DNA of 64,000 nucleotides from Halichondria panicea (GCF_963675165.1 NC_087379.1:4295442-4359441); one strand, 5' to 3'; counted from the first letter of the stretch, positions 44,049 through 55,392 are shown. Notes: a model not told the origin generated them from the sequence alone. Translations and numbers: made by a program.

Positions 44049-44146
44049 TAGCCTCGATCCCAGGCCGAGTTTTCGCTTTTATAACGGTAGGCTAGTTGTT
44101 CGCCTAACCGTTATAAAAGCGAAAACTCGGCCTGGGATCGAGGCTA
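44049..44146. mobile_element. Mini TAGCC element, 98 bp, termini identical to copy C
   Basis: TAGCCTCGATCCCAGGCCGA, GTTTTCGCTTTTATAACGG, then the inverse. GCTCTACGC occurs four bases before the left end and directly after the right end. Sequence identity with the termini of 25873-31964 suggests mobilisation by the same enzyme. Confidence 0.8.
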
Positions 44147-44502
44147 GCTCTACGCAAGTCTATTATGGGACTTCCCCTGGCTGAATTTTTTTTTTTTACA
44201 CACAGTATAGTTCAATGTTACAGTGTAATAATTATGCTAGTTAGTTCAATGTTCAAGGATCAGTGATCTGTTATCAGTGACTCACTGATCACTAAATCGG
44301 TTGTTCACCTAACCGTTATAAAAGCGAAAAGTCAGCCTGGGATCGAGGCTAGCTCACGCAAGTCTATTATGGGACTTCCCCTGGCTGAGTATTTTTTTTT
44401 TTTACACACACAGTATAGTTCAATGTACAGTGTAATAATTATGCTAGTTAGTTCAATGTTCAAGGATCAGTGATCTGTTATCAGTGACTCACTGATCACT
44501 AG
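44095..44502. repeat. Tandem duplication, 205-bp unit
   Basis: Unit 1 at 44095-44299 and unit 2 at 44300-44502 share a half TAGCC terminus, GACTTCCCCTGGCTGA, a T tract, ACACACAGTATAGTTCAATG and GATCAGTGATCTGTTATCAG. Few differences, so recent. Confidence 0.85.
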
Positions 44503-44534
44503 GAGGGAAGTTGCTTTTGAGGCTGATGGCTTGG

Positions 44535-45000
44535 ATTGAAGATCTTAGGAGAGAGGCGGCATCTCAGCCAATTCATTGTGGGTTGGTCCCATTTTGTGGC
44601 CAGGAGGGTGGCAAGACGCTTGTAAGTGGCCTCTTGTTGATGACATCACAAGTGGTGTGAAGGAAAAGTGCTCTATTTCTTGGATTCGACTTTCATAAGC
44701 ACGTTTCTTTACCATTTCGTGTTTTCTGTAGAGGTTGGTCTGAGGCTGCATGGGGGTTAAAGACGCGCACGTCAAAGTAGGTGCGTTCAAAGCGTCCTCC
44801 CCATAGCCCATTTGCGGCAATGTCTAGGCGAGCTCCTTCTGTGATGTTTGCTGTTGTTCCTGGGAGGTGCTCTCCTGAGATTGGCTGCAAGTGAGGTTCG
44901 ATGCATACATTGTTGCAGACTTCTGATAGGAGGTTGGCCGTTATGTCTCTGATTTCGTTGTGACGTAGTGATGGAAACCCTCCCTTGGGGCATGATTGGA
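44535..45000 (-). pseudogene. C-terminal fragment of the RT protein (fragment 3)
   Basis: The minus strand shows NEIRDITANLL-type text, LQPISGEHLPGTTANITEGA, ARLDIAANGLWGGRFERTYF, FNPHAASDQ and IEHFSFTPLVMSSTRG. Same series as 32581-33080 and 34091-34480. Frame breaks present. Confidence 0.65.
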
Positions 45001-45394
45001 TTTTCCCTAGTCACGTGTGACTGGAAGTGGGCGTAACCCCCCAAAAAGTTCGCGCTGCGCGCTCGTAGTTTGGAACCCCCTGTATGGAATTTATTGATTA
45101 GCTATGTATATCATTATATTTACGTCACCACTGACTATCATTTTACTATCTATTTGTACAACATATCTTGTGCACGTCTGGTGACTCAGTCTGCCACATG
45201 GATGATTATTAACGAAGTGAAGTGAAAGTGTTTAGTGAAGTAGCATGCAGTCAGCTAGAACACCTGTCAGAGCCAGTTGAGAATCCTATACACCCCCCTA
45301 TCATTTTTCCTGGATCCGCCACTGCTTTCTCTTCCTTCATCTATGGTTAAGATTGTAGTGTGCGTGCGAAATGAATGTATTGTATTTCTAGTCA

Positions 45395-45790
45395 ATGGCT
45401 ATCAACAAGAGTAGTTACTGCTCTACAAGACTGCTGCCAGCAATGCTGGCCAGAATAAATACAGAGATGAGCTCTCCACTAATTAAAGTGTACAAGACAA
45501 CTCTGCAGCAACAATGTTTGTATACCTGCCTGAGACAGCACTGGCATGCACAGAATGAGACGAATTGTGGGTACTCTAGTGTTTGACGAGGCCAAAATGA
45601 GAGCACATCTCATCAAGTGCTTTGGCACAAAGAAAGCCATGCCCAGGAGACCAGCACCACAAAGCATTGCCATTATAATATACTGTATGTGCAAGAGACT
45701 GGACTCTTTTGAGGATATGGCATTGTGTGACAGATGTAATAAGTGGTATATCACCATCGTTGTGCGAAAATCAGCAAAGCACCAGTATAG
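45395..45790 (+). pseudogene. Ulp1-like protease C-terminus followed by a PHD finger
   Basis: The plus strand reads CSTRLLPAMLARINTEMSSP, a decayed catalytic stretch, GTLVFDEAKMRAHLIKCFGT, PRRPAPQS and then IIYCMCKRLDSFEDMALCDR with CNKWY, the first half of a PHD finger (Cys-rich, methyl-histone reader type). Ulp1 tails joined to PHD fingers occur in transposon-borne genes of sponges and cnidarians. Two frame changes. Ends at 45796 without the rest of the finger. Confidence 0.6.
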
Positions 45791-45796
45791 GTAATT

Positions 45797-46410
45797 GGTT
45801 TTGTTCTATGATTTGTATTATACTTTATGATTTGTGCACTTTTGGTTGTTCTTAATTTCTCTTGCATTGTATTGATGTATTGACTCTGTACATATATCAG
45901 CACCTCTCAGCACCTCTCAAGGGAGACATGCAGACACTCAAGCATGCCTAAAGCAGGTTAAAGTCTTCTCATTCAAAACCTATTGATTTTTGCCCAGTCC
46001 TCAATACTATATATAGCATAGTCAGAGTGATCTGTTGCTACTTTGTAGCTAGACTACCTCTCAGATTACCTGTGGACTTCCACCGCAGCATGGGGAAGCT
46101 CTTGTCCTGGAGTAGGAGCTTTTATCCTAGGACAGAAACTCTGGGATCCTAAGGACGGAAACCCCTCGGAGCTCCTGTCCTGGGAGAGGGCCTGGTTTTT
46201 GGCTCACCTATTGCCTGGCATAAACGCGGCCAATACTGGCACGGATACCACACCATACCCTGGCACGTGTCCCAGTATTACTGTCAATAAACGCAAAACT
46301 TTTCTTGGTATTTATTCAAGGCAATACACTTTAGGGAGTGGTTAGCGCAGTGTAGATAGATGATGATGGTCACAGTTCAGAGTAGAAGCTTAGACGCCAT
46401 CCAGCTAATT
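45797..46410. other. Non-coding stretch
   Basis: No gene seen. Confidence 0.35.
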
Positions 46411-48124
46411 ATGGTGAGCCTTTTATTTCAAAATGGCGATACAAAATACCATGTGTTGGTGTGGAAGGATAAATCGACTCGATGTGTTTTATCAACTCGA
46501 TTTTATCGACTTCATCTGGTAGGGATCGACTCGATGTGTTTTATCAACTCGATTTTATCGACTTCATCTGGTAGGGATCGACTCGATGTGTTTTATCAAC
46601 TCGATTTTATCGACTTCATCTGGTTGGGATCGACTCGATGTGTTTTATCAACTTGATTTTATCGACTTCATCTGGTAGGGATCGACTCGATGTGTTTTAT
46701 CAACTCGATTTTATCGACTTCATCTGGTAAGGATTGACTCGATGTGTTTTATCAACTTGATTTAGCGACTGCTTCTGGTAAGGATCGACTCGGTTCCAGG
46801 GAAAAGGCGAGTTTCGAGGGCGGCCTGATATGGCTGTAGTCGCTGTACTCTAGCGTGCGCTAGGCTCAGACAAGACACTGAGACTCTTGAGGCCACAGGC
46901 ACGCCTACAGCAGCTCAGAGTAGCTCAGATGGGGACCTTCTGAGCCTGAGATCACACAGCAGCTACTTGCTATGTTTCATAAACTCAAGAGTCAAGTAGA
47001 CAAGCATTTAGTGAATGTACTGTGATCCAGCACAAGTAAGCTGCTGTGACCTTCTGCAGGCGTGCCTGGAAGGTCAGCTACTCTGACCTGCTGCGCCTAG
47101 CGCCTTTGTTGCAAGAGTACAGCCATAGATAGCCTCGATATCAAGCCGCCCTCGAAACTCGCCTTTTCCCCCCAGCGGCGTGAAATCGAGTCGATCCTCC
47201 TCTCACCAGAAGAAATCGAGTTGATAAAACACATCGAGTCGATCCTTACCAGATGAAATCGAGTTGATATAACACATCGAGTCGATCCCTACCAGATAAA
47301 GTCGATAAAATCGAGTTGATAAAACAAATCGAGTTGATTTTTGGGACACCAACACATGTATGAGGGGTGAGTAGTGCCAAAAGGAGGATGTTTTTAGGAG
47401 GGGGGTGTTTGTTTGGTGGCGGCGGCTTAACCTCGAAGGTGGCGGCGGGTGTTTACTTGCTGGCAGCGACTTAACTTCGAAGGTGGCGGCGGGTATTTAC
47501 TAGGTGGCGGTGGCTTAATCTCGATGTGGCGGAGACTGTTTCCTTCTATCTATGGTGGTGGCGGCTGGTGTTTTTTGGTGGAGTGTGTAGAGACTCTATC
47601 TAGTGGCGGCGGCTTAACCTCGAGGTTACGGCGGGTGTTTACTTGGTGGAGGCTCGAATATATTAATGTGGATGTGAATATGGACCACTTGACCTTTAAC
47701 TAATTAAAGTTATCTTGGCAGACTACTTCTCAAGCGTGTCTGGGAGGGATTGTGGAGTGGTCAAGACCAGTCCAGACAGTTTCTCTAGCGCTGACCTGAT
47801 ATCAGGCTGCTCATAGTCTCGAGGCTAGCTAGCACAGGAGCAACCCTCTGTTTTTCTATTAGCTCAGGTCTAGTGGTTCTAACCTCGTCTATATTCACAG
47901 CTGGCCTTTACATTTTCAAGGCTAAGCCGCCGCCACCAACCACATTGCCGTCACCAACTGACACTCGCCGCCACCAACAACTGACACCTGCCACCACCCT
48001 CGAGGTTAAGCCGCCGCCACCAAGTAAACACCGCCGCCTCCTAACACAGCAAATTCGTTTTCTTTTGGCACTATTCACCTCTCAGGTATTTTGTATCGCC
48101 ATTTTGAAACAAAAGGCTCACCAT
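46411..48124. mobile_element. TATGG-type element 1 with subterminal tandem arrays, 1.7 kb
   Basis: Ends ATGGTGAGCCTTTTATTTCA and TGAAACAAAAGGCTCACCAT with ATGGCGATACAAAATACC inside. AGCTAAT at 46403-46409 and 48125-48131. The left arm carries six 52-bp repeats, the right side (47190-47345) the inverse repeats, and the centre is a GGTGGCGGCGG-rich block (47400-47660) mirrored at 47925-48050. No protein domain found. Confidence 0.8.
46466..46790. repeat. 52-bp tandem repeat, about six copies
   Basis: Unit contains ATCGACTCGATGTGTTTTAT and CAACTCGATTTTATCGAC. Inverse units occur at 47195-47335. Reading it as protein gives only a repetitive peptide. Confidence 0.9.
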
Positions 48125-48131
48125 AGCTAAT

Positions 48132-49096
48132 AATTTGTTGTTCCCCAAGCGGTCATTTGGAAAGTCCAAACCAGTTCTGTGTTCTGCCAAATAAGTTATA
48201 GTTATTGAAACAGCCATAATTGTGCAGGATTGGTTATTTATGCATGTTATATTGACATTAGCATGACATTATAATTATGTATAATTGCATAACATGCCCA
48301 CATTACATGTAACATATAATGTTGATGACTATAAATGTGCATGCATGCACATGCACATTCATATACAAGTGATGTAATAATTATGATATTATGCATTTTA
48401 TACTTGATGTATAATTGTTATTATGCATATTGTGCATTATGTGACGCATAATGTCACATAATTATTAGTAAGTGGTGTATATTATGCATAACGTCAAATT
48501 TTATATTTGATGTATAATTGATGTCAAATAATTTTGTGTATAATATGCATAGTGTCAAATTTGTGAGATCCCAGTTGGGATGTGTTAGAGTTTGGCTACA
48601 GGTACACTTAATTGTGTATGTATAAATTATTACGCGTATAATGTGCATAATGTCGGGATTATGGGTGGTTATAGGGGTATATAAGAGGTTAGGTAAGGGT
48701 ATGGGTAAGGGGGTTAGTTAAATTATGTGTTAGGGTATAACGTTAGTGCATGTTAGCATAAGGGGTAAATGGTTAGGGATAGGGTTATATAAGTATACAT
48801 CACCTATATATATTATATTGCATCGCCCCACTGTTTCCATGGTGACTGACAACACTGGCTAGCAGCCTAGCTGGCTGTATTTGAACCGCTAGTGCGTTTG
48901 ATAGAGTGCTTATGTTGATAGTAACGCTATTGCTACTCGTACTCATTGCTGTACGTATATATGTACGTAGCTAGCTAGATGAGGATTGTCAGGATCAAAA
49001 GGTCAAGGAGGACTTTTCATGTGGAGCTAGCTGAGAGTAAAGTCCTCCGGAAGCAAGCTTTATGATTAAGACCTCTTGATCCTGGCGATCCTCCTC
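48132..49096. other. AT-rich low-complexity stretch
   Basis: Repeated ATAATTATG and TGTATAATTG words (48200-48560), then scattered TTAGGG-like words (48680-48790). No gene. A (TAGC)n remnant lies near 48968. Confidence 0.5.
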
Positions 49097-50398
49097 TACA
49101 CTGTTAAAACTGGGGCGTAAAAAATGCAAGGAGGGGTGTAAACAACAGCCCCTTATAGGGTGTAAATGTGGTACTGATGTAATGTTGAACCCTGGGGTGT
49201 AAAATAGTGAACATGGATGTAAATAATCCCACAAGAGTGTATACTTTAGCAATATTTCCTGACCAGTGCATTTTAGTTTCTGGTCGGTGTCTTTCATCAC
49301 CTGGACATAATATTATGCTTTCTATACTTTATGCTGTTAGTTTCCTCTTGTAAAAGCAGTGCTATAGCACTGCTAGAAGCAGACTCATCACATTCAATGA
49401 ACTGTGTAGCTGTGCTTCAGCAAGTACCCCCCAAAAGTCTACAGTATATACATCTGGTGTACGAAAGATCCACCTGGAGTATTTTTGTAAAGGAAAAATC
49501 TCAAGGCATTGTTACAAAGCCAATTGAAAGATATGCACAAGTTTGCAGCTAGTTATTGAAGTGGTGGGCGTGGCTGAATATAGTTGCGCATGCTCAGTAG
49601 ATTTATTAGCTGTGAAACCATGTGCTGCTCCAAAAGACAAGAACAGAGACAAGACAGGATTTGTTCACTGCATTACATGAAGTGGATGATGTTACAATGT
49701 ACTTCTATGACAGGTAAGGAACAGACAGATGACTAGTTATCTATAATTAGGTAAACACTGGTCACTGTCTATTTTTCTACTTTCTAAGTCCACCTTTTTC
49801 CTAAAGTAAATACTAACTGGCAAGTATATATGTCAATGTGAGAAAGAATAAAGCAATCTGGCCGGAACCAGGCGACCCTACTACCTATGAAGTGGTACAG
49901 TGACAAGGTGAGTATGTTGTGAAAATAGTTTTGAATAACATGATATGAACTTTCCACATGCCTAGGTGGGCGCTTCATCGTCAAGAGTGATTGGTCTTGC
50001 TATACCTGAGTTGGTTGTTGTCGAAAATGCTCATTTAACTACAAGTTCCATGGCAGTATGTTACACCAAGAAGACCTGTTCCGTAAACAATCAATTTCCT
50101 TTGTATTGTCACTGTACAATATTTTGTCTTTCCTTCTAACTGTTGTTTTGTTTATAGTTGTTTTGTTTATAGTAACTGTTGTCACTTTTCACTTAAAATT
50201 AATGTCACTGTTAACATTTTTAAGTTGTTCATAACCTATATCTGCATGTGAAAAAAAAAGTACCCTGGATGAGACTCTTTGGGGTATAGTTTACTCTTGT
50301 ATGGGTGTGCTCCAGTTTACACCCCAGGGGTAGAGTTTTTAAAGCGTGTGCAGTACCCATAATTGGGTGTAAAATTACACCCCAGTTCTAACAGTGTA
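49097..50398. mobile_element. TIR element TACACTGTTA, 1.3 kb
   Basis: Ends TACACTGTTAAAACTGGGGC and CCCCAGTTCTAACAGTGTA. Near both ends GGGTGTAAA words recur. A 73-codon ORF at 49331-49552 has no recognisable domain. Target duplication not identified. Confidence 0.65.
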
Positions 50399-50451
50399 GC
50401 TATAGCTAGCTGATAGACTATTAATACTCAAATCAGAGGAGGTCCGAGAGG

Positions 50452-50568
50452 CGCGGTGCAGCTCAAGTAATTAGTCTCTGATTACACTCAGCAAAAACAT
50501 ACGACGTGGGCGGATAATTACTCAATCAAAGGCTAATTGCTTGAGCTGTACCGCGCCTGCTTAAAATT
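50452..50568. repeat. Short inverted repeat element
   Basis: GGCGCGGTGCAGCTCAAGTA and TTGCTTGAGCTGTACCGCGCC face each other over about 117 bp. Probably a small MITE. Confidence 0.55.
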
Positions 50569-50692
50569 ACGCACGTGTGCAACATGTAAATCACGTGATA
50601 CTTTGCCTGGATTGCTTTCTGCTCGCACTAGTAAAATTCTACAACATCCTCTCCGCATTTAAAAATGCCACTTGTGTTTATCAGATTATAAT

Positions 50693-50890
50693 AACATATA
50701 CATGTACTTATATATAGGTGATGTACTTATGCATAAGTCACCCTCTTATATATATAGGTGATGTACTTATGTATAAGTCCCCCTCTTATAATTATATAGG
50801 TGATATACTTATACATAAGCTTATAATGTATAGGTGATGTACTTATGTATAAATCACCCTCTTATATATATACTTATACATAGGTGGCGT
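50693..50890. repeat. AT-rich tandem repeat, about four units of 55-60 bp
   Basis: Units contain ATATAGGTGATGTACTTATG and CATAAGTCACCCTCTTATA. Confidence 0.75.
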
Positions 50891-51660
50891 CAAATAAAAG
50901 TTATAAAACATAATTTTATGTCAATTTTAGACAAACGGCACCCATATAGCTACTTCTCCAAGCAACTAGGTTCTACTGGAAGCCATAAACTTTGACCAGA
51001 CCTTCTCACCAATATCAGCAGCTGCCGTTTTCAATTTGCATTGCACAAGTCTACCAATATACTGCACTGTACTCCTCTACCTGTACCTCTGAGCCACAGC
51101 CTTGACTAGAAACACAGAGCGAGAATTGAACTGCAGTGTTTCAGACCTCGTGAACATGTAATAAGTAGCTTAGACTGCTAGCTAGCTAGCTCAGGTCAAT
51201 ATGACAATAGCACAAACATAGTCTACAAAAACTTGTTGCGTGCTGTATTGCTAATTTACTATTTTACTGTGTACAAATTGTCAAGATGATTCAAAAGTTT
51301 TGTAGGAAGTAAAAATATGAGCCATATTCCATACCCTAGGATACGAAGTGAATCAGTAAATAAATTGGTTTAAAACTTGGCTGTTTCTCCATTATGATGA
51401 GAATCAAGATGTTGTGTTCTATGTTAGGCTATTAAAACATTCTGTCAAGTCTCGTAATCAACGATACCGGAAGTGGGCATGGTCGCAAAAAATTTCGGCG
51501 CACCGATTCATTCCACTTTATAACCGCTGACCACTCTAAAGTTGGTGTGGCTACGGCCCTGTTTAACCCAATCTGTTAAACCTTAACGTTATTAATGTAT
51601 ACTTAAAATATTACATTTGTATATCGTTTTACACGACTGAAGTGGTCTTGTATAGGCAGT
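50891..51660. other. Non-coding stretch
   Basis: No gene seen. A short (TAGC)n run lies near 51175. Confidence 0.35.
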
Positions 51661-51799
51661 TGCCTCACTAATATGGAATATGTCAGTTAAAATATTCAGT
51701 GATGGTCATAACAGCCCAGCAATTACTATACTGCATCTGCTCCAGTTCCTTGCTCCGGTCCCGGTTCATGCCCCAGCAAGTGTCCCGGTTATAGCGTGT

Positions 51800-52095
51800 A
51801 ATTTGAGTCAGTATTGTGCCGATAATTTTGCCAGGGCAAAACATTTTTACCGGGACATTTGCCGCGGCAATATTTTTACCGGGACAATTGTATGGCCTGT
51901 AATTTGAGTCAGTATTGTGCCGGCAAAACATTTACATTTGCCGCAGCAATATTTTTACCGGGATAGTTTAGCTCGGGGCGATTGCCGCGTAAATTTTGTG
52001 GATGGGTAAATACCGCTCCAGAATGTTTACTGAGCCATTTGCCGCGGCAAAAACATTTACCGGTATAGTTGCCACGGCAACAAATATTTACCAGG
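51800..52095. repeat. Repeats of the palindrome TTGCCGCGGCAA with TTTTTACCGGGAC
   Basis: At least four variants of TTGCCGCGGCAAT spaced by TTTTACCGGGAC or TTTACCGGTATAG words. ORFs read here on both strands are only the repeat. Confidence 0.75.
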
Positions 52096-52339
52096 CCAGA
52101 TCCAATCATCACGTGATCAAGTGTTTATGTTATGGATCTTGTCCTTATTGGCTGCCGTATACGTAGTCTTGTACAGCTCAAACTACCACATATCTCAAAC
52201 CACCATGAACTCTGTCATATCTCAGACTCTGTGGGGGTCCTCGGTTCGCGTCCGTACAACAAGGAAGCTTGAGTGGACTCCTGTACTGCGACTCGATACG
52301 CAAACAGAACGTAGGGGAGATGAGAATCCCAATCACGGC

Positions 52340-52960
52340 CTACCGGTAGGTGAGTGTTCCATTGAACTTTTCCACCAGTCCATCACATTGCGGGTGGCAT
52401 CCAGATGTGTTGATCCCAACCAGCTCCTGTAACAGTGTACTCCTCGATCGGATAGCAGCTGTTCATGCAGGCACTCCATGTCTTGCTATAACATGTTCTA
52501 CCAGCAAATGGGCGATAGTTTTCGCGGTTTGGTCTTAGCCACTTTGTAAAATAGTCCATGAAGACCACAGCATACTTGTTGCCATTGTGGGAAGGTTGGT
52601 GTCAATATTCTCCAACTTCCCCCATATGAAAAGGTCCACCAACAGGAATAGGTTTTAGCTAAGGTCCTTCCTCGAAGCACACACAAGACAGCTTCTGCAA
52701 TATCGCCTCACGCATCCCTATACTTGGTTCGCAAGGCTGCATAAATCTTCCGTTCTGCAAAGTGACCAGCGAATTTTCCTTCATTGTTTTCTTTCAGCAA
52801 AGTAGGTCTCAAATTTGGGACAGCAATCCGCCAACAATCAGGAAATGCAGTTCTTTCAAAGTTTGATCCTTCTAGTGCAAGCTTCCTAAATATAGCTCAC
52901 TTGGGAGAACTCAAGATAGTTGAAAATAGGTAGGAGCTCTTCATCAGCTCTCTGTAGTAA
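52340..52960 (-). pseudogene. Gypsy-2 integrase remnants
   Basis: MDYFTKWLRPNRENYRPFAG marks the start of a gypsy integrase core, and HPQCDGLVEKFNGTL, in another frame, the region with the catalytic glutamate. Multiple frame breaks and a missing middle. Confidence 0.6.
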
Positions 52961-52964
52961 TCTT

Positions 52965-53180
52965 TCACACTGACCCGGCGGCTCCGTTATGCCAGGCTGC
53001 ATGCACAGCATTGACAGTTGGAACAGACAATACGTCGGCAACTCTATTGCTTTTCCCTGATCGATGTCTAATGTCCAGGTCGTACTCTTGAGTAGCCATG
53101 GCCCATCTAGCCAACTTTAAAGAGGGTGAGTGTAGCTCAAAAGTAAAGTCCAGGCAGAATGACCTGTAAACACGATACAT
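52965..53180 (-). pseudogene. Gypsy-2 RNase H end
   Basis: LKLARWAMATQEYDLDIRHR followed by SGKSNRVADVLS is the conserved tail of gypsy RNase H. Confidence 0.75.
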
Positions 53181-53248
53181 CTACGTCCAAGAATGTATGG
53201 CTTGACAGCCCACACAAGTCCCAGCATTTCTAATTTGGTAATTCTATA

Positions 53249-53580
53249 CCGTATAATCTGGTTAGTAAGCGCATGCGCCTATAGGGAAAAGGGCAAGCCT
53301 CTATGCGCCTATTATCCAGATGCGCTTATACAGATTAACCACACCCATAACAATTAACCACGCCCATGACGTTTCAATGAAGTAACTCTCTATTAGCTAG
53401 CTCGATTGTTGTCTGCAAGAAGTCTATATAGTCATAACAGCAGTAACACAACTAGAGTGTGGAGACCAGTTTTTGGGCAGAGAACTGTGCAGAAAACAAT
53501 GCGCCTTCTATCAAGGCTCTTGGTCTGCTAACCAGTATGCGCCTATTAGTTGATGTGCGCTTATTAACCAGATTATACGG
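53249..53580. mobile_element. TA-target MITE (CCGTATAATCTGGTTA), 332 bp
   Basis: Ends CCGTATAATCTGGTTA and TAACCAGATTATACGG flanked by TA, Tc1/mariner-like. GCGCCTAT words recur inside. Inserted in the RT/RNase H region of gypsy-2. Confidence 0.85.
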
Positions 53581-53825
53581 TAGTTCTTTTCGTGGGGTGA
53601 AATAGACCGTGACGAGAACGCTATTGAATGGATTTAACCATCTTCTTGTTGTTGAGCGAGTACTGCTCCTAGACCTTCACCACTATATAGCGTCCGTTTC
53701 CAAGATGAAGGGATGATCGGAGTGAAACTGAGGGTATGAGAGCACAGGAGCACTCACAAGCAAGGTCTTCAATTGGTTGAAAGCAACATCACACTGAGGC
53801 GTACACTGAAAGGCAGCATTCTTCT

Positions 53826-54450
53826 TCAAGAGGCAGTGTAGGGAGATGCTATCTTGGAGAAATTTGGTACAAACCGACGATAATAAGATGCAAGCCCCAG
53901 GAATTGCCTCACTTCATTCACATTCGCAGGAACAGGGTAATTTCGAATCTTATCAGTCTTTGCAGTATCAGGATTGATTCCCTCATTGGTTACCACTTCT
54001 TTTATGAGGAACAAACACTTCTTGGCCTTGAGTCATAGACCTGCTTTACGCAACCTGGCCAGCACTTCGCTTAGGTGCTCAAGATGCTCTTGGAATGTTT
54101 GTGAGCAGATAAGTAGGTCGTCAATATAGGCAAAGCAATTCTTCCGGCAAGAACGATCTCGATGAGCCGTTGGAATGTTGCAGGGGCATTGCACATGCCA
54201 AAAGGCATACGTACAAACTCATGTAACCCTTGTTGGGTGATGAACACAGACTTGACACTTGACACTTGACTCGGCATCTAACTGACCAGCCAACATCCCA
54301 AAGCCAGGTCTAAGGACGTACGTAAAGTGTATCCAAAATATCATTTATTCTGGGGAGTGGATAAATATCCTTTTTCGTGATACTGTTGAGTTTCTGAAAG
54401 TCTATAATTATGCAGAATCTTGTCGTGCCATCCTTCTTGGGGACTAGTAC
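53826..54450 (-). pseudogene. Gypsy-2 reverse transcriptase
   Basis: [13 protein letters not shown]-like text near 54430, [20 protein letters not shown] near 54330, FVRMPFGMCNAPATFQRL (54210-54160) and VRQFLGLASYYRRFVPNFSK (53905-53850). The YxDD region lies in a damaged part. Three or more frame breaks. Confidence 0.8.
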
Positions 54451-54484
54451 AACGAGACTTCAAAAGGGGGGGTCAAGGGACCCC

Positions 54485-55115
54485 ATGGACCCTCCGCCAC
54501 TGCTGAAGTTTGTACAGCTGAATGGGCTGCTGTTGGGTACTCAGCCAGTTCAAGTTGAAGCCGGTCAGGTGGAGCAAGTCTCTAGCATTAATGTTATCAA
54601 CTCCACCTACATCCCAAACTCTAAGACCACCGTCTTGGAAGCTGCTATTGCTGCTTCGTTCTCAGATGGAGACATCATAATATTTGAACCAGATCAAAAA
54701 AATTTGTTTACCCGATGCGCTTATAACTCAACAAGCGGATGGACGTGTCTACATTCCTGTAGAGAACAGCTGGAGCCTGGCACTAGTCTGGGTAAAGTGT
54801 CCCATTTTCAACTAACCAAACCAACCGAGCCAGTAGAAGAAGCAGAGATACACCTGGTAGAGCAAAAGTGTTCAGTGGGACGACAAACCGACCTAGAGCA
54901 GAGCTCTACTACAGAAGAAGAAATCTAACAGTTGGAGCAGCTTGTTCATGAAAATTCTGATGTGTTTGCCTTGGACAACTCGGAGCTAGGGCATACAGAT
55001 AGCATCGTCCTATCAAGCAAGTCGTTAGGCGAGTTCCATTTGTACATTGAGAAACTGTTGCTAAGCTAGTGAAGGAAATGGAAGAAACTGGAGTGATCAA
55101 GCCATCTTATGACAC
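54485..55115 (+). pseudogene. Gypsy protease-RT linker piece in opposite orientation
   Basis: The plus strand reads LLLGTQPVQVEAGQVEQVSS, an acidic stretch, then in other frames VHENSDVFALDNSELGHTD and KEMEETGVIKPSYD, the run-up to a gypsy RT. It is bordered on the left by a CAG..CTG-family end (CCTCCGCCACTG, finishing about 54511) and on the right by another (55330-55372). Confidence 0.65.
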
Positions 55116-55392
55116 CAGCTAGTTATTTATCAGTTTTTGTAGCTATTGTAATTTGATTCAATGATTGTACCTGTTGTTTTGATGTATCAACTGCCAAAGG
55201 AGTGTTCAGGTTAGCCTAGCTAGTTGACTGTTCGTGGCAGGGCCCTGGCTGAGTATGGGATTTTCCCTAGTCACGTGTGACCGGAAGTGGGCGTAACCCC
55301 AAAAATTTCGCGCTGCGCGCTCGTTAGTTTGGAACCCCCCCTTTCATTTTTCCTGGATCCACCACTATTCAGTCCCAGCTGGGATAAGACGC

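Larger units (their letters stand above)
38469..45324. mobile_element. CAG..CTG element or composite, 6.9 kb, TSD CTTTC
   Basis: Starts CAGTGGCGGATCAAGG and ends TCCTGGATCCGCCACTG. CTTTC at 38464-38468 and 45325-45329. The right subterminal block (GGGATTTTCCCTAGTCACG, CGCGCTGCGCGCTCG) recurs at 55258-55370. The interior is a stack of later insertions: two TAGCC elements, a mini element, a TTAA element, two TAGACTCG elements, a tandem duplication and an RT fragment. Confidence 0.7.
37444..45345. mobile_element. CATAGAT element split by a 6.9-kb insertion
   Basis: The left end CATAGATGAAAGAAGAGAAA and right end TCTTCCTTCATCTATG are inverse copies. The right terminus is interrupted at the CTTTC of CCAATCCCTTTC by the CAG..CTG element, whose target duplication is that CTTTC. 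Flanks GTTAAAG and GTTAAGA are nearly alike. The element's own body (37475-38468) has no gene. Confidence 0.7.

Noticed and set aside
46466-46790. Regular 52-bp repeats considered as a CRISPR-like array
   Set aside because: Units are contiguous with no unique spacers, the genome is eukaryotic, and inverse units lie at the other end of a transposon.
48680-48790. TTAGGG-like words suggesting telomeric sequence
   Set aside because: The words are scattered and irregular, not a tandem array, and lie between ordinary repeats.
49331-49552. 73-codon ORF inside the TACACTGTTA element as its transposase
   Set aside because: Too short, with no catalytic motif. The element looks non-autonomous.
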